From the NCBI GenBank assembly GCA_947069175.1, contig CAMTDV010000019.1:70307358-70371357 (forward strand): DNA of 64,000 nt, given 5' to 3'. This stretch comes from Scalesia atractyloides (taxonomy: Eukaryota; Streptophyta; Magnoliopsida; Asterales; Asteraceae). A program made the translations under genes and the position numbers. This document shows, in pieces, positions 1 through 10,439 of this stretch. The notes under the pieces were generated by a model. It had not been told where the DNA came from, did no database searches, and was given only the letters and a program-made list of their open reading frames with translations. Within the stretch, counting starts at the first letter, position 1. Each line of letters starts with the position of its first letter.

Positions 1-306
1 CACGATCAAAAAGTACGATGGAACATCTGATCCGGACGATCATATGTTCGACTTTGACGGAGCGGCCACGGTGGAGCAGTGGTCCATGCCAACGTGGTGT
101 TTCATGTTCGCGCAAACGTTAACTGGTGCGGCCAGAGTATGATTCGATGCTTTGAACGAATGAGAAATCAACAACTTTGAAGAGTTAAGACGTTTGTTCC
201 TCCAGAACTTTAGCCAGCAGCGACATTATTCTAAGGAAATTACGGAAGTTCATAACATCCAGAGGAAAGACGGAGAAACCTTAGACAACTTTATCGATCG
301 TTTTTA
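1..306 (+). pseudogene. Tat-type Ty3/gypsy gag, 3' part, broken
   Basis: Reading from base 2, the frame gives a retrotransposon gag domain: a KYDGTSDPDDH motif, then a W-rich helical stretch and SQQRHYSKEIT, ending near NFIDRF. This is the capsid-like region of plant gypsy Gag, which packages element RNA. The frame has in-frame TGA stops near 138-140 and 162-164 and a TAA near 305, so it is dead. The N-terminus lies outside the window. It is collinear with the protease, RT, RNase H and integrase fragments downstream and belongs to the same old element. Family assignment rests on recognising the Gag motif; lineage (Tat) rests on the whole layout. Confidence 0.88.
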
Positions 307-940
307 ACCGAGAAAGTATGCAGATAAGTGGGGTAGTGGATCAACTCCGGGTCTCCGGATTCTGTCATGGGGTTTGGAATAACCAGTTGGTTGAAAAACA
401 CAATGAAAATCTCCCAAAAACAATGAAGGTCTTGATGGAACGAGCAAGAGCATTCGCCAGAGGGAAAAACGCTTGTAACCCTTCAAAAGATTAGGAGATT
501 AAAGGATCATCGTGGAAGAAGAATGGCGGTTCCGTTTTCGACAAAGTGGCTGGAGGAAATAAGGCTCCCGGTTTCAAAACCTTACTAACCTCACAAAAAC
601 TCCAAGTGAAATACTCAGTGCCGAAGGTGCAAACTTTCTAACCCACCAAAGCTTCGGACTGCCGGAGATAAGAATTCAAAAACGTTTTGTGAATACCACA
701 GAGCCAAAGGACACACACCGATGATTGTTGGTCCCTAAAATAAGAAATACAAAAAGTCGTCCGGTCCAGAATACTGTCCCATTTGGTAAAAGAAGTCAAA
801 GAGGGAAAGGCTGCAGCATCAGACAATCCGAACAATCAGCAAAGTATTTGCATGGTACGAACGTCGAACAAACATGGATTGAAACGGTAAAGGTTATCAT
901 ATGGCCGCATGGATGTGGCAGCCCATCTCTTTCACCTATC
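306..940 (+). pseudogene. Decayed gag-to-protease spacer of the Tat element
   Basis: This stretch joins the gag and protease remnants. All frames are interrupted. A conventional Tat element has the gag C-terminus and nucleocapsid here, but I cannot see an intact CCHC knuckle. Open stretches within it on either strand are short and unconvincing. Confidence 0.5.
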
Positions 941-1350
941 AATATAGATGAAGCCAAAGATGGTCTGGTAATCGTGTCAGCTGTAATTGACGGGCATAGG
1001 GTTCGCCGGATATACATCGGCAGCGGCAGTGCTTCAGAGATTATGTACCAACAATGCTTTCAGCAGTTGGCTCCCCAAACAAAAGCAAACCTCATTCAAG
1101 TTTCTATGCCATTTGTTAGTTTCTCCGGAGAAGTAATCCAGCCCCTAGGGAAAATCACCCTTCCGGTAACCATGGGCACAGAGGCCATGCAACGAACAAT
1201 GTATCTAACATTCCTGGTGGTCGGAGCCAAGTTCGTCCATAATGTCATCTTGGGCCGACGTGGTATGTTAGCTTTCGGAATGGTTAGCTCCACCATCCAT
1301 GGGTCTGTAAAATTCTCGACGGAGGCCGGAGTCGTTCTCTTTAGTTTCTG
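940..1350 (+). pseudogene. Retropepsin-like aspartic protease, active site lost
   Basis: Residues encoded from about 940 read as a plant gypsy protease: DEAKDGLVIVSAVIDG, then the flap-side SFSGEVIQPLGKITLPV, then NVILGRRGMLAFG. The protease normally cuts the Gag-Pol polyprotein. The expected catalytic D-T/S-G triplet is here IGSGSA, so the aspartate codon is mutated to glycine and the enzyme would be inactive. The frame stays open from 725 to 1351, which may be chance survival, since Pol downstream is broken. Confidence 0.85.
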
Positions 1351-1453
1351 AGTCAACAAGCCAGGTGGCAGAAACGTGGCAATAGAGGAATGGTCCATCC
1401 ATCCACGTTTTCCGTAACAAAAAGTTACCATCGGATCCCAATTGTCAGACTGA

Positions 1454-2390
1454 ATGAAGAAGCTTTTATGGAAAGTGTTATCCAATTCTCTAGACGTATT
1501 TGCATGGCAACATTCTGACATGGTCGGAGTCCCAAGGGAACTTGCCGAACATAAGTTGAAAGCGTCTCATTTAGTAAAACCGATCGCACAAAGAAAACGT
1601 TGCATGGCTCCGTCGAGGCATCGAGCAATCACCGAAGATGTCAAAAAATTGTTGGATGTTGGGATAATCAGGGAAGTCCGGTACCAAACAAGGGTTTCAA
1701 ACCCAGTGATGGTTACTAAAAAAGACGGCACGTGGCGAATGTGTGCCGACTTCTCCGACTTAAACAATGCATGTCCGAAGGATTGTTATCCCTCTCCCCG
1801 AGATGGATCTAAAGAGCGACTCTTTGTCTCATTTCCGGATCAAATGTTTTCTGGATGCCTATAAGGGGTATAATCAAATACAGATGGGCGTGGCGGATGA
1901 GGATAAAACAGCATTTGTCACCAATGAAGGCTTGTTCTGTTACACAAAAATGCAATTCGGCCTCAAGAATGCCGGAGCAACATACCATCGGCTAATGGAC
2001 AAGGCTTTTAAAAGTCAAATCGGCTGAAACCTTGAGATTTACGTGGATGATCTGGTCATTAAGAGCGAGGATGAGACGCAAATTCTTGATGACATTCAAG
2101 AAACATTTACCCGTCTGCGGAGCATCAATTTAAAGCTGAATCCTAAAAAATGCTCCTTCGGCTTGGAGGAAGGAAAGTTTCTCAAAGTATGGGTTACCCA
2201 GTCAGGGATTCAGGCCCATTCGGAAAAAATTAATGCAGTGGTAAGTTTGCAATCTCCAAAAACCATAAAGGAAATTCAATCTTTGAATGGAAAACTGGTG
2301 GCTTTGCATCGTTTCATCTCAAAAGCAGCCGACAGATCCTTCCTTTTTATGGCAGTCTTGAAAAAGAGTTTCGGAAAAGCAAGATAGAAT
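1454..2390 (+). pseudogene. Ty3/gypsy reverse transcriptase, frameshifted
   Basis: RT lies in at least three pieces: 1454-1864 (SNPVMVTKKDGTWRMCADF, LNNACPKDCYP), 1767-2027 (FLDAYKGYNQIQM, FCYTKMQFGLKNAGATY) and 2043-2387 (IYVDDLVIKS, LNPKKCSFGLEEGKFL). The YVDD polymerase signature at about 2040-2052 is retained, but a frameshift near 1800-1860 and an in-frame TGA near 2025 break the chain. The order and wording match plant gypsy RT. Short extra DNA near 1790-1835 may be a local duplication. It acted with the RNase H to copy element RNA. Confidence 0.92.
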
Positions 2391-2392
2391 GG

Positions 2393-2800
2393 TCAGATGA
2401 GGCCGAACAAGCATTTCAAGACTTGAAAGTATGTCTTGGTTCGCTCCCAACCTTAACTGCCCCTGTTACCGGAGAGGTTGTTACTGTGTATTTGTCAGTG
2501 TCACACTTTACTATCAGCGATCAAGCACATGTCCCGGTCTATTACGTTAGCTGGACCTTGAAAGACTATGAAACAAGGTACCCCATGATAGAGAAATTGT
2601 CTTTAGCCCTCGTTCATACCTCAAGGCGTCTGAGACGCTACTTCTAAGCTTTCACCATTAAGGTGCAGACTAATCTTCCAATCCAACAAGGACTACGGAA
2701 ACCGGAAGTATCAGGGCGATTGACCAAATGGGCAATAGAGCTAAGTGCTTATGAGATAACATACCAATCTCGGGGACCAATGAAAGGGTAAGCCGTAGCA
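2393..2800 (+). pseudogene. RT connection region with remnant of a first RNase H fold
   Basis: Continues Pol after RT. Recognisable text includes EAEQAFQDLK, then PVYYVSWTLKDYETRYPMIEKLSLALVH and RRLRRYF. This corresponds to the region between RT and the active RNase H of gypsy elements. An in-frame TAA near 2646 and further damage near 2790 interrupt it. Confidence 0.8.
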
Positions 2801-2806
2801 GATTTC

Positions 2807-3403
2807 TTGGCCGAACTTCCGGAAGGAAACAAGAAACATCTGGAGCAGCCAAAAGTATGGAATTTGTTCACTGATGGAGCCTCTTGTAAAGAGGGCGCTG
2901 GCGCCGGTATGATCTTGTTTGATCCGGAAGGGTTAGAATTTACCTATGCCTTACGCTTCGACTTTCAAAGCTCGAACAATGAGGCCGAATACGAGGCTCT
3001 AATAGCCGGGTTGCAGATCGCCTTAAAGGCCGGAGCCAAATCTCTTTTGGCACATGTTGATTCGCTATTAGTGGCCAATCACATAAGTGGTAAGTACAAG
3101 GCACGTGAGACGAACATGATCAAATACCTACAGAAGGTCCAAGGTTTAATCTCCGAATTCGATACTTGCAAAGTGGTTCACATACCGCGAAGCAAAAACA
3201 AAAAGGCCGATGCCTTGATTAAACTAGCCTCAGTCTCGTTCTGCCATCTCGCCAAAGAGGTTCTTGTAGAAACACTTTCAGTCCCGGCCATCATCAGCAC
3301 TCCAGAAACAATGTCTATTTCAGTCCAAGAAGATAATTGGATGACTCCGATCATAAGGTATCTGATGAAAGATATCCTTCCGGAAGTCCAATCTCAAGCA
3401 TGA
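2807..3403 (+). pseudogene. Plant-type RNase H domain of the Tat element
   Basis: This domain degrades the RNA strand of the RNA-DNA hybrid. The open stretch keeps all four expected acidic residues in order: LFTDGASCKEGAGAG (D), NNEAEYEALIAGL (E), HVDSLLVANHI (D) and NKKADALIKLAS (D). It is the best preserved module of the element, about 198 codons without a stop. The DGAS...NNEAEYEAL wording is typical of the second RNase H of Tat/Athila-type elements, which supports the lineage call. The end at 3403 is a stop inside the linker to integrase. Confidence 0.9.
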
Positions 3404-3408
3404 AAAAT

Positions 3409-3920
3409 CAAAGTCAAGGCTCTACAATACCAAATCCAAGGAGGGAAACTTTACCAAAAACTTTCTTGGGGTTATTACTTCGATGCTTAACTCCGGAGGA
3501 AGCCAGTTATGTAATCCTAGAAATTCACTAGGGAATCTGCGGAATACACGCAGGTCCAAGGATGGTAGTTGCAAAAATAATGAATGCCGGTTATTACTGG
3601 CCGAATATGCATCAGAGTGCGGTAAAAGAGCTCTAAAGCTATGAAGACTGTCAGAGGCATGCTCCGATTAGCTTGAGGTCGAAAAATGAGATGATCTCGG
3701 TCACTTCGGCCTGGCCTTTTCAAAAATGGGGAATTGACATTGTAGGACCATTCCCGGTTTCATCCAGTGGTGTTCGCTTTCTGGTTGTCACCATAGATTA
3801 CTTCACCAAATGGACGGAAGCGAAACCTTTGGTCACCATAACTGAAGTAAAAATGATCAGGTATGTTTGTGAGACTATTGTTTGCCGCTACGGTTTACCG
3901 ATGTGTTTTGTTTTAGGGTA
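3409..3920 (+). pseudogene. Integrase, N-terminus and start of catalytic core, truncated
   Basis: The frame reads an HHCC-type N-terminus (GIHAGPRMVVAKIM, GYYWPNMHQSA, EDCQRHAP) followed by the core start WGIDIVGPFP, VTIDYFTKWTEAKPL and CRYGLP. The first core aspartate is present. The second D and the E are missing because homology stops near 3905-3920. One zinc-finger cysteine also appears lost, and an in-frame TAA lies near 3636. The stop in homology is the left edge of an unrelated chromovirus-like insertion. Confidence 0.85.
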
Positions 3921-4199
3921 TAACCTTATCTTTCCAAACGTATCAAAACTCTTATGCATAAAATCATACTTAGTCAATCAACTCTGTGTATCCATGTTCC
4001 GTATTCATACACTTTAGGCAACAAAAAGCGATTCCTGTAGCAGGGTATTCAACCCTTACAAGGAACGTTACCGCCTCAAACAAAATTCAAACTCTTACCC
4101 CCTTCTAAGTATGTAATTGTCAAATTAAAACACCATCCATTTGAGACAAACAGGCCACTACTTAAATTTCGGGACGAAATTTCTAAAAGTAGGGGATAC
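3920..4199 (+). mobile_element. 3' internal end of a chromovirus-like Ty3/gypsy element with PPT
   Basis: After integrase homology ends, the sequence becomes the tail of a different gypsy element. The stretch AATTTCGGGACGAAATTTC near 4166-4184, followed by a purine run (AAAAGTAGGGGA, 4185-4196), is the usual pol end plus polypurine tract just before the 3' LTR of Tekay/Del-like chromoviruses. The left boundary with the Tat element is approximate. No coding frame of useful length survives. Confidence 0.7.
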
Positions 4200-4383
4200 T
4201 GTAACATCCGTAAAAACCGTGTTAACCAAACCCGCTTCGTTTATTAACCGAACATCCAGTTAAAAATTTCGTTGCGTATTTAATGCTTAAATTAATTTTA
4301 TACGATACATAATTAATAAATATATTTGAATATAAAATTTATAATTGAAAATTTATTAAAAATAATGAAATAAAATAATATGC

Positions 4384-4465
4384 TGATGCCGGGTTTCGAA
4401 CCCGAGTCAGCCGGGAACCTCAAAGACTTAACTCACACACATCCTACCACTCCGCCACTTGTGTT
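4384..4465 (-). other. tRNA-like module 1 in the LTR (Ser/Leu-like)
   Basis: On the minus strand there is a near-ideal A box, TGGCGGAGTGG (4447-4457), and a B box, GGGTTCGAAACCC (4391-4403), with a GGG/CCC T-stem. Spacing suits a type 2 internal Pol III promoter with a long variable arm. The counterpart at 11,512-11,590 keeps the A box. I see no full cloverleaf, so it is tRNA-like, not a called tRNA gene. Confidence 0.55.
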
Positions 4466-5470
4466 ACTTGGTGAAATACTGAAATAATTAATACTTAATA
4501 TAAAACTCGAAGCCAAAATCTGTCACTCAGCGCGCTCAAATCACTCTCGCCGGAAATCCCGACGAATTCGTCAATCATTGACGTTTTCTTTTGTCATAAC
4601 GGTTGCATTTACATCAACGCCGGTTATAACTGAAAAACCTTAATGTCACTCATTCAAATCATCAAACCATAACCGAAAAATGTTGAATTCGAAACCAGAA
4701 ATGCAATTAAATCTGAGTTATACTTTATTCATCAGTTGAGCTCGCGAGTTTATCAAAATTGCACTCTCCATTTCGCTCAGAAAACCTCGCCGCAGTCGCC
4801 GAAATCCTCTGCAAATTAACCGGAAATTATCGCCGGAAAACCGAATTCATTCCGTCCTTTCTGCTTACTCTAAAATAAGATTTTTAGAGCTCATACCGAC
4901 ATCACCCACACTCACCTTAAACTCCCTGAAGAATCTCTGTTGTAAAAAATACATCGCCGGAATTCTCTGCAAGTCGCCGGAAAACCGAGACTCACCTCAA
5001 AACGGTAAATACCTCGACTCTTTCTGTTTCAATCCGTTGTTAGACTATTAATAACTTCAATCCATCACCCAGAATCAATCCCAGACGACGTTGCCGAATA
5101 TTCAGCTTTCGCCGGAAACTTCTGGAATTTCCAGAATCACGCTGTGAATCGGTATAGTCACCTAAACCTCCTGTTATCGTTACTCAGTAATTCAATTTCA
5201 TATCTAATCAATCAAAACTGTTAATTGATCCGAACAGAGGGAGTTCACAAAACAGAGCCGACGATCTTTGCCGGAGTTCTGAAAAAGAAAACCTGTTCCG
5301 GTACTTTCTTTCCCCAAACCCTCTCTGTTCATCACATTACAATCGCTTATAAAGTTCGTTAATTTAATTTAACAAGTAACAGTTGAATGATCGCCGTCTG
5401 TGTTCTTGAGCGAAGAAGACGAAGTTGATAATGGTTATAAGATTAATTAAAATCAGAATAATAAACGGGT

Positions 5471-5540
5471 TAGACACACAGTCCAGCGTGGACTGTGTGC
5501 AAACATGAAACACACGTCTCGAGTTCGATCCCTGACTCAA
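5471..5540 (+). other. tRNA-like module 2 with perfect hairpin
   Basis: A hairpin with 11-bp perfect arms (CACACAGTCCA, loop GCG, 5475-5499) sits where a D-arm would be, followed by a B-box-like GAGTTCGATCCCT near 5521. The hairpin is kept in the reverse LTR copy at 10,652-10,677. Confidence 0.45.
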
Positions 5541-5636
5541 CCTCACTCTCTTAAATAAAAATACTCTTTTTAAAATCGAACCGGGTTAACTCACAGTAAG
5601 ATTTTAAGTATAATAAAAACCAGAATATTAACCAGG

Positions 5637-5702
5637 TTAGACACACAGTCCAGCGGTGGACTGTGTGCAAAACTAAACCACAGGTCCCGGGTTCGAGACC
5701 TG
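5637..5702 (+). other. tRNA-like module 3 with perfect hairpin
   Basis: A close relative of the module about 165 bp upstream: the same CACACAGTCCA hairpin (5642-5667, loop GCGG) followed by a B box, GGGTTCGAGACC (5689-5700). The counterpart in the reverse LTR is at 10,440-10,510. Confidence 0.48.
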
Positions 5703-5805
5703 TTGAGATCACCGGTTCGATACAATTAAATCCTTTTTAAATAAATGATTTTCGGATTAACTTAAATAGTGTATAAATATAATTAAAAACAGAAATATTT
5801 CGGGT

Positions 5806-5880
5806 TAGACACGTAGCTCAGTTGGTAGAGCTGCGTGCACGCGTACGAGAGGTCACCGGTTCGAATCTCACTCAGTGCAA
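5806..5880 (+). other. tRNA-like module 4 (clear 5' half of a tRNA)
   Basis: TAGCTCAGTTGGTAGAGC (5814-5831) forms an exact D-arm and A box (GCTC/GAGC stem). A variable-loop-like AGGTC and a B box, GGTTCGAATCT (5858-5868), follow at tRNA spacing. Anticodon and T stems are imperfect, so aminoacylation is unlikely. The reverse LTR copy keeps the same block at 10,272-10,345. Confidence 0.6.
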
Positions 5881-5898
5881 CAATATAACCGACCGAAC

Positions 5899-5952
5899 CG
5901 GTCAACGGTCAACAGTCATGGTCAACGGTCAACGGTCAACGGTCAAAGTCAA
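5899..5952 (+). promoter_or_regulatory. GGTCAAC heptamer array (W-box-like)
   Basis: GGTCAAC repeats about six times on a 7-bp period, with one degenerate unit. On the minus strand each unit reads GTTGACC, which contains the TTGAC core bound by WRKY factors. The reverse LTR copy has a diverged version at about 10,200-10,255. A regulatory role is inferred. Confidence 0.5.
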
Positions 5953-7020
5953 CAATTTTTTTATATTTTTATTTATTTATTTAATTTAAAAATCAATTAA
6001 AAATACTTAAAAATAAACGTTTTTAAAGTTAGAAAATAGCCTTAAACTCACAAAAATATATCCAAAAATCCTATTAAAATTGTTAATAAAATCCACTTAC
6101 TTAACGTACCTTTTCATTATTAACTAGGTTAGTTATTCCTCGTCGATCAACTCTCTAAACTCGTGCGCATCCAACATCATCAAGAGAACGCACCCAATGT
6201 GAGTGAATCTATACAAATTCCCCGTTTTAATCACGTTTTTGGGGTGTATCATGTGTCTTATTATTTATTACATTTAAACTATTGTGCATCCATCATATCC
6301 ATGAACAAATGTGTATTCAACATGTATCAACTGTTTGTGTGGTTATTGTTTAGATTAAATTTATCATTTTCAGTACATACATTATCATAGGCCGCCGCTC
6401 CCCATTACATATGAGCGTTGAGCTATTCCCCATTATATATGAGCGTGAACTAGGCGTTGCCAACATACGATCGGCTCTGTTTGATTGAGCCTTGATCGCA
6501 CAGACATTTATCATAGGCCGTCCGTTCCCCATTACCTATGAGCGTGAACGTGAACGTGACGTTGCCAACATATACAGTTTCATTCATGTTATATATTCAT
6601 GCAAGTTGGTTTGTTATTGTATGTTATTGTTTGTTGTTGTTATTGTTATTGTATGATTATTTACGTTTGCTCATATATGATTATTGCATAATTTTTCCAT
6701 ATTAAATACAACAAGAAATAAATAATAAATGTTTTCTAACAAGGTTCACTCGCCAACTTTTGTTGATCCAAAAACCATTTTTACACATGATACAGGTGGA
6801 CAGAATGAAGCAAGGAACACATAGGAAAGTGCCTTAGAAGAAAAATAATGAAGTTTAGAAAGATGTATAGAACATGTTGTATTTGTATGATTTGATTGTA
6901 TGATCTCCTTTAAATTGTAATAATAAATATGAAACATTATAATAAATGTCATGAGCTTTGATGAAAACCCAATCATGCCCCGATCACCTTTTCCGCTGCG
7001 GGTCGGGGTGTGTGACAGAT

Positions 7021-7032
7021 TGGTATCAGAGC
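7021..7032 (+). other. Primer binding site, tRNA-iMet type
   Basis: TGGTATCAGAGC, three bases after the LTR end, is complementary to the 3' end of plant initiator tRNA-Met. It primes minus-strand DNA synthesis and fixes the LTR end at 7017. Confidence 0.88.
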
Positions 7033-7925
7033 TTTTGACTATAGGGATATAGGATAGGTTATTAGACTCTTAGAGTCTATACTATAGTTGATTAGATTTT
7101 AATTGTTTATATGGTTACATGCAAACTCATGATGTTTATTTCTTTCATATTTATTACATACACAAATACATGCAAACACTTCCAATATTACATTTTGTGA
7201 TACATAGTGAATTATACTTACAGTCAAACATACATACTTACATACATATTCATCATACATATTTCAATGTTCACATATTCAAATCATCTTCATACTTCCG
7301 TTATTCAAGTTTTTTTCGCATTTTTCATTTTTCAAATCTCATCAAAGTGAGTTCTACGACGGGCATGTAGTAACTGTAAGGGTACCAGTACCGGTAGTCG
7401 GAACGTCCTGTCTAGGTTGGCATTCGTATAAATCCAATATAACGGACCAGTTTGCCTACCTGGGGACTAACGATGAGAGTACTAAGGACCTATTAGGCCA
7501 AAGCATGTCACACCAAACGTCGTTCAAACTAATCCCACTTTGAGGTGTCACCGTGTCCACACCTGGATATATTCCGAATATCATACGTTACATACATATT
7601 TCTCGATTTTCTCCGGGTTTTAGTGTACGTAACCAGGCTAACACATGCGAACCATATGAAAAACCCGGTAATCATGGGGGCCCACATGATTACGAAGGTG
7701 AAGTATGGCGGCATGCAAGGCCCAATTACGAGAAAAGCCCAAGACATCCTATGGATGTAGTAGATTTATTATTCTATATTTATTTTTGTTCATTCCTAAA
7801 TACGACACATGATCCCTAAAACATCCAACTCATACTCTTGATATGTATTCCATGTAGATGTCTTCTAATTCCGCTCATAGGAAGATGAGATCAGGAAAAG
7901 CCCGCGAGCGCATGGCTGCCCACAT
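7033..7925 (+). mobile_element. 5' leader and gag start of the chromovirus-like element, truncated
   Basis: Untranslated leader of the element whose LTR precedes it. A short frame beginning ATG at 7861 (MSSNSAHRKMRSGKARERM) looks like a basic Gag N-terminus but stops after about 24 codons, where the sequence changes. The longer open frames between 7119 and 7819 are not supported as genes. Confidence 0.5.
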
Positions 7926-8366
7926 TAGCTAGTCATAAAAGGAGTTCCAAAAAAGCCATGACAGAAAGCAAATCATAAAAAAGGAGGGTTCCGGACATGG
8001 GTAGATGTCCAGATCAACCTTCACAGTGACAAAAGTTCGAATATGACCAAAATCCGGATCAATTACACATGAAATTACATTCGAACGAACATGGACGCAT
8101 GACAAACTCGAAGAAAAACATAAATTTACATAGCATCATTGAAAATTAGATTCATTCTGATAAAACTATGTTTACACAAAAGTTCCGGTATTTCAAATAA
8201 GCAGGGCATCCATTCTATTACAAATTCAATTACAAAAATTCTAAAAACATCAACTGATTTTATCATAACATGAGATAAGGTGCCTGCCCAAATGGCAGGA
8301 CAGGTCCACCTTCCTTCCATCCTTCCTATACCTTCATTCCACCTTTAATAGATCCATAATCTTGGA
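7926..8366. other. Tat-element spacer between pol and antisense ORF
   Basis: No coding frame or RNA gene is visible. By position it should be the Tat element's DNA between integrase and the C-terminus of the antisense ORF. The minus-strand open frame at 8126-8320 looks like chance. Confidence 0.35.
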
Positions 8367-8729
8367 CTATGGTTCATCGGACACAGCAGCTAGGCCATCA
8401 ATCAACGGAAATTGCTCCTCATCAAAGTTTTCTAAGGCCGAATTCAGAGTAGCTTCAATATCCGGCGTAACCATTGAAATTTTGTCATATGGAATGTTCT
8501 TCTGAGCATAAACATATCCCGCCTTCACCCCGGCATTCATACCTACCTTGCTCATTGCATTGTTCACTGCGGCAACTGAGTCTCTAATCTCCGAACACTT
8601 ATGAACGTATCGAGCTATGTTGCGAGCTCCCTCCGAAAAGAACCAGGATTTGACGTATGATAGCTCTTCGGTCTTATTCCTTAGGGCGTCCACCTCAGCA
8701 GCCCGGCTCATTTTCTCCTCCTCTAGTTC
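8367..8729 (-). pseudogene. Antisense ORF of the Tat element, C-terminal exon part
   Basis: The minus strand encodes PELEEEKMSRAAEVDALRN, then a helical domain (WFFSEGARNIARYVHKCSEI, AGYVYAQKNIPYDK) ending FDEEQFPLIDGLAAVSDEP and a stop at 8367. This is the C-terminal region seen in plant proteins annotated 'transposase (putative), gypsy type'. Upstream codons in the same frame (to 8891) come from an inserted LTR. The protein continues at 15,113, and the duplicated AGTTC at 8725-8729 and 15,108-15,112 marks the split. Its role in the retrotransposon life cycle is unknown. Confidence 0.75.
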
Positions 8730-10271
8730 TGGCACACCCCTAATTCCACGTATAACCCGGTGGGCCCGGTTGGGGAATATCATGACGCAAGTTGATATCA
8801 TCATTACCAAACAATACAATAAAATACAACGGAAGTCTGGATAATTACTATTACAAACGTTTGAATGTTCAAAGTTCAAAATAATATACAACGCTTGTAA
8901 CTAGATCCACAGGCGGATCGAATTGAGATTACAAAAGGAAATTTAACAGACTAAGGCCTTCTAAGCAAAGGGTTGCAATTCCTCTTAAGCTTCGCCGAGC
9001 ACTTCCAGCCTAATTACGTATACTTGTCACCTGCGCTTAGTCTTTTGAAAATACCTTAGTTTTCACTGGTAAATACATTTAACCGACTCATTTTGAAAAC
9101 ATTTCGAAAACATTTAGTGTACACAATGGTACTGTCACACCCCGACCCGCAGCGGAATAAGAGTTGGGGCATAATTGGGTTATCACCAAAGCTCATGATA
9201 TTTACTAATATGTTTCATATTTATTAAATTCAAAATTACATCCTCAATATTCCAAACATGTTCATACAATTACAAAGAAAGATAATCAACTAAACAATCC
9301 AAAATCTAAACCGGTTTATTCTTCTAAGCCATCCTATATGTTTCTTGCTGCAACTGGATCACCTGTATCATGTGTTAAAATGGGGGTTTTTGGGTCAACA
9401 TAAGTTGGCGAGTGAACCTGGTTAGAAAACATTTATTATTGATTTCTTATTATATTTATTATGGAAAATTGTGAAATAATCATATGTGAGCAAACGTGAA
9501 TAATCATACAATAACAATAACAATAACAAACAATAACATACAACAACAAACCAACTTGCATGAATATATAACATGAATGATACTGTATATGTTGGCAACG
9601 TCACGTTCACGCTCATAGGTAATGGGGAACGGAAGGCCTATGATAAATGTCTGTGCGATCAAGGCTCAATCAAACGGAGCCGATCGTATGTTGGCAACGC
9701 CTCGTTCACGCTCATATGTAATGGGGAACAGCTCAACGCTCATATGTAATGGGGAGCGGCGGCCTATGATAATGTATGTACTGAAAATGATAAATTTAAT
9801 CTAAACATTAACCACACAAACAGTTGATACATATTGAATACACATTTGATCATGAATATGATGGATGCACAATAGTTTAAATGTAATAAATAATACGACA
9901 CATGATACACCCCAAAAACGTGATTAAAACGGGGAATTTGTAGAGATTCACTCACATTGGGTGCGTTCGGTTGAAGATGATGAATGCGCACGAGTTTAGA
10001 GGGTTGATCGACGAGGATTAACTAACCTAAATAACAACGAAAGGTATGGTAAATGAGTGGATTTTATTAATAATTTTAATAGGATTTTTTAGATATATTT
10101 TTGTGAGTTTAAGTCTATTTTCTAACTTTAAAAACATTATTTTTAAGTATTTTTAATTGATTTTTGAATTAAATAAATAAATAAAAACATAAAAAAATAT
10201 GTTGACTTTTTGGGTTGACCGTTGACTTTTTGACTTTGACTTGTTGACCGGTTCGGTCGTTTATAATGTTT

Positions 10272-10345
10272 GCACTGATTGAGGTTCGAACTCGTGACCT
10301 CCCGTACGCATGCACGCAGCTCTACCAACTGAGCTACGTGTCTAG
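10272..10345 (-). other. tRNA-like module 4, reverse LTR copy
   Basis: The minus strand reads TAGCTCAGTTGGTAGAGC with a B-box-like GAGTTCGAACCTC. The A-box half is identical to the copy at 5814-5831. Confidence 0.58.
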
Positions 10346-10439
10346 CCTGAAATATTTCTGTTTTTAATTATATTTATATACTATTTTAATTTATTCAAAA
10401 TTCATTTATTTTTAAAAAGGATTTTAATCATCGAACCGG

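Larger units (their letters stand above)
4200..7017 (+). repeat. Large LTR (2.8 kb) of chromovirus-like element, + orientation
   Basis: The LTR starts TGTAACATCC right after the PPT and ends GGGTCGGGGTGTGTGACA, directly before a tRNA-iMet PBS, so both ends are fixed by context and by TG...CA. A second copy lies in reverse at 9,133-11,778 with the same internal landmarks in the same order. The LTR holds four tRNA-like modules, a GGTCAAC array, several CGCCGGAA motifs (4,548-5,270) and a tandemly repeated block containing CCCCATTACATATGAGCG (about 6,390-6,570). It is unusual for internal DNA to flank one LTR on both sides. Confidence 0.85.

Noticed and set aside
725..1351. Intact 208-codon host gene
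   Set aside because: It is the protease region of the Tat element, with the catalytic Asp replaced by Gly, flanked by collinear gag and RT fragments.
5806..5880. Functional tRNA gene
   Set aside because: A and B boxes and the D-arm are good, but anticodon, T and acceptor stems do not pair well. Kept as tRNA-like.
7119..7819. Overlapping ORFs of 70-88 codons in the chromovirus leader
   Set aside because: They fall between PBS and gag start, with no recognisable domain and no agreement with a Gag frame.
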